NCBI GenBank assembly: GCA_026770585.1
Contig: MU647227.1
Coordinates: 37,233-52,672, forward strand
Reading direction: 5' to 3'
From: Baffinella frigidus
Lineage: Eukaryota > Cryptophyceae > Cryptomonadales > Baffinellaceae
Length of the DNA: 15,440 nt
Shown here: positions 7,475 through 14,888 of the stretch, in pieces
Numbering within the stretch: the first letter of the stretch is position 1
Layout: each line of letters opens with the position of its first letter
The notes under the pieces: generated by a model
What the model was told of the DNA's origin: nothing
Seen by the model: the letters and a program-made list of their open reading frames with translations, nothing else
Database searches by the model: none
Translations under genes and position numbers: made by a program

Positions 7475-7540
7475 GCCTAGGAAAAAACCAGAACTTAAGA
7501 ACACAAACCGGATTTGGCCCATCCGTTGTTTTAATTTAAT

Positions 7541-7583
7541 ACCAGAGGGTTGACTACATCTTGAGTTTATTTAACCCTCTGGT
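7541..7583. repeat. Hairpin with perfect 11-base arms
   Basis: ACCAGAGGGTT (7541-7551) and AACCCTCTGGT (7573-7583) are perfect reverse complements around a 21-base loop. Weaker pairing extends outward (TAAT.. and ..ACTA). It is AT-rich compared with its flanks. Confidence 0.7.
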
Positions 7584-7632
7584 ACTAATGTAAGGAAACA
7601 GACACCGTCCGATGTCAGAGCACCTGTGTGCT

Positions 7633-7727
7633 TATCCCTTTAGTGGCGATTGGGCTCGTACGCCCTACCGTAGGACCGTAGGACCTGCCTAGGATCTCTT
7701 GACGGTCAATTTTTGAAGGCTTGCGAT
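7633..7727. mobile_element. MITE-like element, TATCCCTTAAGTG family, degraded copy
   Basis: The left end TATCCCTTTAGTGG and the interior (GGGCTCGTACGCCCTACCGT, ACCTGCCTAGGATCTCTTG) align with the copy at 13500-13604. The right terminal repeat is no longer recognisable, so the 3' limit is approximate. Confidence 0.6.
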
Positions 7728-7831
7728 CCTCTAGAGAGAGGAAAGGGAGCGGCTGTCGTGGCAGCCTTGCGTGGAGAGGAGAAGATGTATTGACACTCAC
7801 AGATCCCCAGCCTAAATAGTCTGCAGTTTTG

Positions 7832-7995
7832 GTTGCGGTTGCTTACGACTTTAGACAGTCACTACGTTGCGGTTGCTTAACGACTTGGACAGTCACTTCG
7901 TTGCGGTTGCTTAGCGACTTAGACAGTCACCGGGCTAATTAGACAGTCACTTGGATACTTAGGCAGTCACTTAGCTACTTAGGCAGTCACTTGGC
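7832..7995. repeat. Minisatellite with 34-base and then 20-base units
   Basis: Three units of about 34 bases begin TTGCGGTTGCTTA and contain GACTTAGACAGTCAC. About three shorter units of 20-21 bases follow that keep only ACTTAGGCAGTCACTTGG. The short unit is the second half of the long one, so the array shows a change in unit length. Confidence 0.8.
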
Positions 7996-8063
7996 CTCAA
8001 TTTTGACCACTTCGCCACTCGAGGGATCGCCCAGATACCCCTGTGCACCAACACCCAGAAACT

Positions 8064-8088
8064 TTCTCTCTCTCTCTCTCTCTCTTTT
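8064..8088. repeat. CT dinucleotide microsatellite
   Basis: A run of about 11 CT units follows AACTTT and precedes TTTATTTAGGTCCCTGAGG, a diverged inverted CCTAAAGGACC-type end. Confidence 0.85.
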
Positions 8089-8258
8089 ATTTAGGTCCCT
8101 GAGGATTTAATTTCGCCCATCATAACCCAACGACCCACACGAGGCTACCTATGTGAACAGAATAAATGTCGATTGTAAACGTGTGTAGTAATTTTCAGCT
8201 GAAAAGCAGCGACTTTACACAGGTCCGACCGCTCAGCGGGCGGAAACGTGATCATTTT

Positions 8259-8528
8259 AGGTCCTTAAGGTTTTAAATGCTCCCAACATATGCCAACGAA
8301 ACGCCCTTCCGCAGAAAGGACTGCAGAGAAAGCATTTTTGCTCTCGGATCGCGTTTAGCTCTCCAGTGCAGAGGCTCGTGAGGAGGGGATACAGGGTGGT
8401 TCTGTTGGGGTGTTTGAGGCTACCCAGGTGGGCGCGCGCTCGCCCACGCACCGAACCCAAGTCAGCCTTTATGAGGCTCATGGTATCCCATGGTTGAAGT
8501 GTAAGGGCTCCAACCACGGATACCCCAC
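8259..8528 (-). repeat. Extended unit 1, inverted copy
   Basis: Read on the minus strand it starts GGGGTATCCGTGGTTGGAGC, contains the same CAACCATGGGATACCATGAG and GGCTGACTTGGGTTCGGTGC, then AGCAAAAATGCT, and ends CCTTAAGGACCTAAAA. It pairs with 7018-7310, leaving a spacer of about 950 bases. Confidence 0.85.
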
Positions 8529-9036
8529 AAGGTGAGGTGGGTTGTGTGGGGATTGTGTGGGGGATGTGAGGTTAGATCAGCCAGACACCAAAGATGAAGG
8601 GAAATAAAATGTGGTGGGGATGTGAGGTGAGATCAGCGAGACATTGAAGATGAAAGGAGAAGGGGGGGGGGGGAAGGGGGGAAAAGGGAAAAGAAGAAAA
8701 AGAAAAACAAATGTGGTTGTGTAGGGGTTTTCCCTAATGTACACAAGTCAGTAGAGTTAGGGGCAAGCCTAGCATGAGTTGTCCTATTGTTTCCGGTAAT
8801 GTCAGTGTGAATCAGCAGAGTTAAGTCCAACCCAATGTCAGAGATCAACAATACAGGTTAGCAAAAGAACGAATGTAACAGTGATCCCCCGCCCACAAAA
8901 CTTTTAAAGTCCGTTTTATTCTGTTCGCCTGGGTAGCCTCGTGTGGACACGCCCTTCCGTTTCGATCTGCAAAAAAAGCATTTTTGCTTTCGGATCATCG
9001 CATTGAGCTCTCCAAGGAAGCATGGCCTTTTTACAG
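8529..9036. other. Purine-rich, non-coding interval
   Basis: Two related segments, GATGTGAGGTTAGATCAGCCAG and GATGTGAGGTGAGATCAGCG, lie at about 8562 and 8616. They resemble the inverse of the CGCTGATTTCACTGATCTCG stretch near 6940. A poly-G then A/G-rich tract runs from about 8660 to 8710. No gene is seen; the open frame on the minus strand at 8851 to 8633 is poly-Phe/Pro from this tract. Confidence 0.5.
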
Positions 9037-9041
9037 AACCA

Positions 9042-9091
9042 GTTCCGGTGTCCGCCTATGTTTGGAGCTCGAAGAACCTAGAGAACCTAAA
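9042..9091 (+). repeat. Unit 2 repeat, single direct copy
   Basis: GTTCCGGTGTCCGCCTATGT is followed by TTGGAGCTCGAAGAACC and AGAGAACCTAAAG. The preceding sequence, GGAAGCATGGCCTTTTTACAG, also precedes other unit 2 copies. Confidence 0.8.
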
Positions 9092-9125
9092 GTGCAGAGG
9101 ATCGTGAAGAGGGGATCAAGGTCTC

Positions 9126-9443
9126 TCACTCTCTCTTTCCGTCCCTCCCTCTGTAAATTGTAGACACTGAAACCAGCCCTCCTGAACCAGATTCGTGGGT
9201 CGCCTTCCCCAATTCCTGTGCAAGGAGATATGATGTGTGTATTTTCCATGTCCCCTGGCGACCGACCAAGTTGGTACAAGCCAGCTTCACGCTAGGATCC
9301 AACAATGGTAATGTCATCAGAGTCCCGGAACCATACCCAAATATTTTACTTAACTGTCCAGGAACAAGAAGAACTTGAACTTGCAGAGATTTGTCACAGA
9401 CCCCATCGTGTACCGAGGTGGACCTCCCCTCACCTACCCCCAC
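9126..9443 (-). pseudogene. Unique open-frame island inside the repeats, possible captured gene fragment
   Basis: This is the longest stretch in the island that does not match the repeat units. A minus-strand frame of 105 codons is open through it, with a mixed amino-acid composition (for example VLLVPGQLSKIFGYGSGTLM and TWKIHTSYLLAQELGKA). It begins with a non-ATG codon, and a plus-strand frame overlaps it. I recognise no family. It may be chance, or a fragment picked up by the element. Confidence 0.2.
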
Positions 9444-9514
9444 CGAAAAACAAACCCGGCGGCCCTCCTTTTGGAGGGAGGGGGGGGGGGCAAGGTTTGG
9501 AACTCTGCAGCGGA

Positions 9515-9583
9515 TCCTTTAGGTCCTTGAGGTTTTCGTTGTTTTCGGTTCTTCGAGCTCTCGACATAGGCGGACACCGGAAC
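9515..9583 (-). repeat. Unit 2 repeat, inverted copy
   Basis: ATCCTTTAGGTCCTTGAGG at the left and ACATAGGCGGACACCGGAAC at the right are the reverse complement of unit 2. It supports the inverted layout of the island's right half. Confidence 0.8.
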
Positions 9584-9653
9584 TTGTTCCATACACGACT
9601 TTTGGGGAGGGAAAAGCGAGGTTTAATAAGATGACAAACACGACCGCTGCACG

Positions 9654-9815
9654 CTTTTTGCCTGGGCGACCATGATCTGTCCTTTAGGTCCTTTAGGTTC
9701 TTCGAGCTCCCATCAACGAAGGGCCAAGACTCACAGGTCATGAGCCTCGATTTCACGTCTGGAGACGTGACCATTACTACACAATGCAGAGACGACCTTC
9801 TAACAGGTGTTTTTT
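9654..9815 (-). repeat. Second nested inverted pair, right copy
   Basis: It is the reverse complement of 6316-6440, interrupted by TCCTTTAGGTCCTTTAGGTT and CTTCGAGCTCCCATC (about 9679-9713), a truncated unit 2. The interruption shows that at least one unit moved in after the pair had formed, or was lost from the left copy. Confidence 0.85.
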
Positions 9816-10038
9816 TCTATCCCTTATGTGCCTGGGTCATCCTGAGATGACAAAAGGCTCACTTATTGCTCAAATGTCAACTTTGGCATTTTCTAATTAG
9901 GCCGCCTCTTAATGGAAAATTATGAAAAAAACACCAGCTTGTCAGGCTCGCTAAGCTGAACAAATTGAGTACGAAGAAGCTTCGTAATTGGTGCTCAACG
10001 AATTGAGAAATTCCTGATTTATGAGACCCGGAAAACCG

Positions 10039-10109
10039 TCCTTTAGGTCCTGTAGGTTTTAATTTCGCCCAACATATGCCAACGACACGCCCTTCCGTAG
10101 AAAGGACAC
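10039..10109 (-). repeat. Unit 1 repeat, truncated inverted copy
   Basis: GTCCTTTAGGTCCTGTAGG leads through AACATATGCCAACGACACGC to CCTTCCGTAGAAAGGA, the inverse of the unit 1 3' half. A GGAACC..CTGTTA / TAACAG..GGTTCC hairpin follows at about 10118-10156, then a CACTTATTGA direct repeat near 10240. Confidence 0.7.
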
Positions 10110-10354
10110 TTGCTAAATTGGAACCCACTGTTACTTCTTAAAAGTTAACAGAGGTTCCACTTTTGCTTTGAGACGTCCCAATCTCGACTTTTGTCTCGGT
10201 GCGCAGCGCTCTTCCACACCCACCTGAACGGCAGTCGGGACACTTATTGACACTTATTGACTTTATTCGAAAGTGAAATGCACGGCACAGAATTGAGGGA
10301 AGCAAGAGGAATCCCTAGACCTGATTCCTGCTAAAAAAAATGATCACGGGATAA

Positions 10355-10740
10355 AGCCTCGTGGGACACTTCTCTCGTTTTCGTGGGTGGCAAAAGTTGT
10401 CCACGAAGAGAAACAAATCGATTTTTCTCCCAAAGTTGCCGATTTGTCGGCGCGAATTGTGAACTGACCCCAATTCCGAAGTCTAGACAGTCGCCCCGGC
10501 GGACGTTCCGCGTCTACGCGGAACTGACTGCACGGGACGCTGTGTGGGCAAGGGGGGCAGTGCCCCGTAGACCTCGTCCGCCATGCGGTGCGGCTAGCGA
10601 GCGGCGAATACCAGCGAATTAGGGGCTGCCAAGCAGTTTTGGGGTACATTTGGGGGGCAGCCGCCCTCTTCTGAGCAAGCTGTTGACATCAGCACAGAGC
10701 TCCCTGGGGGGGAGGTGTGGGGGAGGGGGGGGTGCGAGGT
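10355..10740 (-). repeat. Right arm of the large inverted repeat
   Basis: It is the reverse complement of 5922-6309 with scattered substitutions and small indels (for example ACTGACTGCACGGG against ACTGCACGGG). Both arms keep an open frame encoding a GRLSRLRNWGQFTIRADKSA segment, but the flanking frame differs and no start is shared. The arm ends 6 bases before the ATG of gene B. Confidence 0.9.
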
Positions 10741-10745
10741 CTGCA

Positions 10746-13142
10746 ATGGCGGAGAGCGGTGGCCGGTTGCGGGGCTCTGTTCAAGAAGAGGAGATCGCTG
10801 CAAAATTACTGCTTCTGGGGCGGCCCAAAGCTGTTTCGCTTGAGCTCGATGCAGGGGCGTTGGCGAAGGGGAAGCGTGAGGGTCCGATGAAGTGGGGGAA
10901 GAGCAAGCTTGTGCATTTACCACGTTTTATCAAGCCGGACGACGCGAGGTGAAGACCCACGGCCACAGAAAGCCGTCCTTTCTGAGATTGTGTTCGTCAA
11001 GGAGTCGTTTCGGGGATACGTCAATGAAAGAGAGAGTTCCTGGGATTCTCGGACCCTTGGTATGCACCAGGCACCGGCTGTGTTGAGAGGGATTGGCGCG
11101 CGAGTGATGTGGCGCGCATGCTAACGGGGTCCTCGCCTGGCAGGCGGCTGGCGACCAGGGAAGAGTTGACCCGCGCCAGTACCGCGGCAACCCGCGGACA
11201 CACAGCAGCGCCAATGCTGGCGCACAAAGCGAGCAGCGGCGGCCGAAGCCAACCGATGACCGTGGGGAACAGGATATCGCAGCTCCTCACTGCTCCACCT
11301 TCCAAGTCTCTCCCCAACCCTATCTCTCTGCCCGTCTCCGTCTGTCAGTCAGTCCCCGGGCAGCGCAACTGCCGCAACCAGAGCCAGCAGGGAGCAGCCC
11401 AACAATGCTTTGCCCTTTTCTCCGAGAGTGGGGGTCACGTAGGTGTCGACGCGGTGTTTTCCCCGGGCGGAAGAGGGAGCGTTGCAGGCGCGATACTTTT
11501 CAAGGAGATCCTCCTTCGAGGTGCTCACTTGTGCTCTTCTTCTTTATTACTCTCGATACAGGTTCTACGGTAGACCCTTGCAGGCTTGCGGGGGCCCAAG
11601 AAGCATGCATGGGGTGACGTGGGTGTGGCGTGATGCTCCTGGCAGGGTGGGAACGCATGTCCGGCAGGCAGAAACGTCGACGCTCACCCGGCACTTGCTC
11701 TCGCTGGATTCCGACTCGACACAGCACTCTCGCGCGCACCGCCCGGCGCGCTTGGCGGCCGCCTCCCGCTCGCTCTCTCCCGTGGGGGGCTCCTCGCCCA
11801 TGGCGTCCTCATCAACACCCTCCAGATCAACGCCCTCCACGTGCGAGAAGCCCCGCCGCGCCTCTCTGCTCCCCGTGTCGGAGCCTCGCCCGATATCTCA
11901 CGTCTCCCTGCGAACGCTGCTGGTGCTACTCTCCTCTCGCCAGGCCGTAGGGCAGCCCAGTCGTCGTTACATCCCGCGTGTGGTGTTGCCAACTGAGCCT
12001 GCCGACCTGCCGACCAGCCAGCCAGCCGACCTTCACCGGGCCCACATGCATCGTGCGAATCACCTTCACTTCGACATTCCTTCCGCCACCCTAGAACACT
12101 ACCCCATCCCAACCCCCGATTCTTCAACAGGCTTAACCCCTTCATCCCATCGCAGGAGGGGTCGCGCGAGCGATCAAGCACCAGTGGGTCCCCGGGGCTG
12201 AACGCGCTCTCGCCAGGCCTGCACGCGCTCACGCCATCGCCGGGCTTCGCCGCGCTCTCGCCGTCGGCGGTGCTGGGCGCCCCCTCTTCGTTTCCGGGCA
12301 TGAGCGGGGCCCCCGCTACCAAGTGGCCGGAGCGATCCCGGCCGGTGACAAGCGCGATTGCGGTGCAGCACTGGCCGCAGAGCGCGTTCTCGTGGCAGAG
12401 CGCGGCGCCGCCTGCCCCGGTGGTGCGCTACCCCAACCCGCCGTCGCCGCAAATGGTGGAGAGGCTGCGCACCTCGTCGTCTCTCTCGTCCTCTCACTGT
12501 ATGTCTCCCGCGTCCTCCTTCTCCTCGCCGATGCACGCGAACAACAACGCAGCGCCGTCCCCGTTCTCCGAGAGGAACCTCCCGGCGTCGCCGCTGGTAG
12601 CTGCGCGCCACAACCCCCTGTGCAACCCGCAGCTGGTGCCAATCCGGGAGGCGGGGAACCAGCCGAATCCGCTCGACGCCTTCCGTCGAGAAGCGCCCTA
12701 CTTCATCAACTCAGATCTCGCGATCAATTCCCCGACGGTGCAGCAGACGCGCGACAAAGCCGCGGCGATCTGGCGGGATGGCGCGGGATCGCCCGCGCTA
12801 GGCGGCGACCTCTCGCCCCGCCACTACTTCCGCAGGCCTCAGTCGTCTCCGCACAACCGACCGTGGGAGATCAAGGACGACTGGCGGGGGGATGCCGGAC
12901 GGGTGAGGGAGAGGCTCTCGCCGGAGTCCACGTCCATCTCGCCGCGCGCGCCGGACAGCCCGATGGCCCTCGCGAATGACACTCTGGGCGTTCTGTCGCC
13001 GCAGCGCCACGAGTTGCGGCGCAGCACGAGCAGGGAGGCGAGCCTGAACCTTGCCGCCACGGTGGTTCAGGAGGTCCGCGTCGGGAGGAGACCCGACACG
13101 CGCGAGGGGGAGCGCGGCGAGTTGATGAGCGGCTGGGGCTGA
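10746..13142 (+). CDS. Gene B: multi-exon Ser/Pro-rich, probably disordered protein
   Basis: The well-supported part joins 11024-11059, 11144-11442, 11562-11946 and 12156-13142. Introns are GTATGC..GGCAG (CTAAC branch-like motif at 11121), GTGTCG..TACAG, GTAGGG..CGCAG, and phases agree (0, 2, 0), giving about 568 residues from ATG 11024. An upstream open segment, 10746-10948 (MAESGG.., ending KPDDAR at AG|GTGAAG), could be exon 1 if a 20-base intron 10949-10968 is removed. A 195-base intron to 11143 also splices in phase, but that frame has no good donor later. The last exon repeats short Ser-Pro motifs (SPGLNALSPGLHALTPSPGF), has about ten further SP or TP sites, and ends RGELMSGWG. No domain or membrane segment is seen. 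Proline-directed phosphorylation would be typical of such sequence but is an inference. Antisense frames are GC-driven shadows. Confidence 0.5.
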
Positions 13143-13251
13143 CGACGCGCGGGGCGCGCGCGGCCGAGGTTGCTCCACCCGAAGCCACGCAGAGGCAGGC
13201 CACGCGCGTGCTTCGGTTTTCGGCGCAGTGCGGGAAGCGGGCGAATTTTAA

Positions 13252-13270
13252 TGTAAGTAAAGACCTGTAA
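13252..13270 (+). terminator. Candidate poly(A) signals (TGTAA) after gene B
   Basis: TGTAA occurs at 13252-13256 and 13266-13270, about 110 and 124 bases after the gene B stop, in a locally AT-richer stretch. TGTAA is the usual polyadenylation signal of chlorophyte green algae. A five-base motif can occur by chance, so this is supportive only. Confidence 0.45.
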
Positions 13271-13393
13271 CATCGATGGATTCGCCCTGCTTACGCGCGC
13301 GTACAGTACATGCACAGCTGTGTATGTGCGTGCTCATTGCACAGCACAGCACGTGCACAGCCGATGCGCAACAGACAGTAGAGTACAAGAGTA

Positions 13394-13493
13394 CCTCGCT
13401 CACAACAAAGCAGCACCCCCTAGGGCCCTGCATCCGGCCTATGGCTGCGGTCCTACGGCGGTCCTAGGGGGTTGGTGTTTCTTATGAGCGAGG
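13394..13493. mobile_element. MITE-like palindromic element, CCTCGCTCA family, copy 1
   Basis: The left end CCTCGCTCACAACAAAGC and right end CTTATGAGCGAGG are inverted. Pairing continues inward to CCCCCTAGG / CCTAGGGGG, giving arms of about 31 bases with a few mismatches. The 100-base length matches the second copy. No target-site duplication can be identified. Confidence 0.7.
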
Positions 13494-13499
13494 CACCCC

Positions 13500-13604
13500 T
13501 ATCCCTTAAGTGACCAGTAGGCTCATACGCCCTACGGTAGGGCCCTATGACCTGACTAGGACCTCTTGGCCCTCAAATTTGGCGGCATGGGCACTTAAGG
13601 GATA
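13500..13604. mobile_element. MITE-like element, TATCCCTTAAGTG family, copy 2
   Basis: The ends are TCCCTTAAGTG and CACTTAAGGGA, perfect over 11 bases, with TA on both sides and CCCC just outside each TA. The interior CATACGCCCTACGGTAGGGC and GACTAGGACCTCTTGGCCC matches the copies at 6755 and 7633. It begins 6 bases after the end of the neighbouring palindromic element. Confidence 0.75.
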
Positions 13605-14198
13605 CCCCTATAGATGGACCACGGTTCTGGTGAGTGAGTGAGCGAGCGAGGGCGGGGAGGCGGCGCTAGAGCACTTCCCCGCCCAGAGTGCGGCACCTCT
13701 GAGCTCGAGCGAGAGACAGAGTCGCACGATCAGCAGGTGACAGAGTCCCGGGCAGAGGCAGCCGCCGCATGCAGCCGCTCCTCGGCGTTGGGCTGCCGCA
13801 CGTGCGCCCTGCAAACATGCCACCCCCACTCAGCCGTTGAACTCAGCCGTTGAAGCCCTTCACACTCAGCCGCTCAAGACCCCCACTGAGGCCTTACATC
13901 GGGCACAACGTGCAGGATCGTGAGGGTGCATGTGTGGAGCAAGCGCGCGAGCTGGGTTGGTGGGTAGGATGATGGTCAGGCCGGGGGCGTGTGCGGTGCT
14001 GCCGCTGCTTGTTCGCCAATGGATCCGCAATCTCTCTCAGGGCGAGGGGAGCAACGTTGGCATCTTGGCGAGGGAGGAGGAGGCGTTGGCGGTGGGCAGG
14101 TTCGCGGAAGAAAGGCCCATGTCCTTCAACGCCGTGCGTGCCCCTTCCGACGGCACCTGCCACACGTCACCACATATCCACACTCAGATACAGGGCTG
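13605..14198. other. Interval with a weak plus-strand open frame
   Basis: A frame starting at ATG 13969 runs to 14250 (about 93 codons) and includes LLVRQWIRNLSQGEGSNVGI and LAREEEALAVGRFAEERPM. Its C-terminus reads into the palindromic element at 14199, so it would be truncated or spliced before that. An equally long minus-strand frame overlaps (14163 to 13894), so I leave it uncalled. The short motif CTCAGCCGTTGA recurs about three times at 13830-13875, and GAGTGAGTGAGCGAGCGAG lies at about 13632-13650. Confidence 0.4.
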
Positions 14199-14301
14199 CC
14201 TCGCTCATACCAAACCGCCCCCCCCCCCTAGGACCACTATAGGGACCTAGGCACGGGCCTGATGTAGGGTCCTAGGGGGGGGCGGTTTCTTATGAGCGAG
14301 G
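14199..14301. mobile_element. MITE-like palindromic element, CCTCGCTCA family, copy 2
   Basis: The arms CCTCGCTCATACCAAACCGC.. and ..GCGGTTTCTTATGAGCGAGG pair through a C-run / G-run to CTAGGACC / GGTCCTAG, over 30 bases with few mismatches. It shares its ends and its size with 13394-13493, while the loops differ. A strong foldback structure is expected in single-stranded form. Confidence 0.8.
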
Positions 14302-14358
14302 TACCCATGCAGGTATCAGACCACCTGCCAGCCTGGCACACCCCTGCGTCTGTAACTA

Positions 14359-14361
14359 CGC

Positions 14362-14401
<40 letters not shown>

Positions 14402-14404
14402 TAC

Positions 14405-14441
<37 letters not shown>
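14359..14441. repeat. GA dinucleotide microsatellite
   Basis: About 80 bases of GA units are interrupted by AAAG twice and by ATACAG once. It directly abuts the candidate exon that follows. Confidence 0.95.
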
Positions 14442-14807
14442 CTATGAAACGGGTTGCGGCCAAGAGCGTGCGGGTCGGGATGTGGTCTTGACAAAAGGAA
14501 ACCATGGCATCTTGGCGGTGTCTCTCGCAAGAGGACTACGTTCTCCTGCAAACCCACAGGGCAAGTCTCAATATCTCGGCGGCATTCCTGTGTTGTTGAA
14601 CCTGAAGCCATGTGACTCTCAGAAGGCAGGGTCCACCATGTCTGCCCAAGGTTCGTCAAACGGTAACCTACAAACACTGTTAGGTCCTGTCCCGAGAATT
14701 CGAGACTTCCCAGGTGGGTTTACAGTAGTAAGTCACAAGTGGCCCTCTCTCTTCTTCTCTCGCAGGTGGCCCACTCACTCTCTCTCCCCAGGGGCCCTCT
14801 CTCGTAG
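14440..14807 (+). CDS. Candidate exon(s) of unknown protein
   Basis: A plus-strand frame is open from the end of the GA microsatellite. It reads DYETGCGQERAGRDVVLTKG and onward through GILAVSLARGLRSPANPQGK, YLGGIPVLLNLKPCDSQKAG and LQTLLGPVPRIRDFPG. No start codon in frame lies before Met at about 14638, so a spliced upstream exon or a fragment is likely. A strong donor GTA|GTAAGT at 14728 and a pyrimidine-tract acceptor CTCTCGCAG at 14765 would define a 38-base intron, after which the frame stops at TAG 14805-14807. Reading through without splicing also stops soon after (about 14811). A minus-strand frame overlaps (14677 to 14237) but becomes Ser/Leu repeats in the microsatellite. I recognise no family. 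It is convergent with the Atg8-like exon. Confidence 0.3.
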
Positions 14808-14870
14808 GTGATGTTCTCTCTCTCGCTTTCTCTCTCTTTGACCACTCTCTCGCTCTCTGTCCACTCTCGG
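14745..14870. repeat. CT-rich simple sequence
   Basis: Imperfect CTCTCT runs (CCCTCTCTCTTCTTCTCTCG, TCTCTCTCGCTTTCTCTCTC, CTCTCTCGCTCTCTG) fill this stretch. They give long antisense frames rich in Arg/Glu that are not genes. Confidence 0.85.
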
Positions 14871-14888
14871 GAAGGAAAGGGCAAGAAC

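Larger units (their letters stand above)
5922..10740. mobile_element. Large composite inverted-repeat element or palindromic island
   Basis: Arms of about 385 bases (5922-6309 and 10355-10740) are inverted copies enclosing about 4 kb. Inside are further inverted pairs: 6316-6440 with 9654-9815, and 7018-7310 with 8259-8528. No transposase, integrase or reverse transcriptase frame is visible, and no target-site duplication is obvious (left flank AAAGGACC, right flank TCTGCAATGG). It could be a non-autonomous TIR transposon enlarged by nested insertions, or a subtelomeric palindrome made by inverted duplication. Confidence 0.5.

Noticed and set aside
7832-7995. A CRISPR-like array
   Set aside because: The repeats are adjacent, diverged and change unit length, with no unique spacers. 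This is a minisatellite in a nuclear genome.
9430-9774. Minus-strand open frame of 114 codons
   Set aside because: It crosses an inverted unit 2 copy, a poly-G tract and the nested inverted pair. The translation (NLKDLKD repeats) comes from CCTAAAGGA motifs.
10969-11059. Frame encoding AVLSEIVFVKESFRGYVNER as a separate exon
   Set aside because: It looks protein-like, but its phase cannot be joined to the upstream exon by any AG acceptor, and the downstream join at 11144 meets a stop at once. The alternative frame in gene B fits better.
11684-12611. Long minus-strand frames (212 and 145 codons) opposite gene B
   Set aside because: Ala/Gly/Arg-rich antisense of GC-rich coding DNA. The plus strand has matching splice phases and a coherent Ser-Pro repeat.
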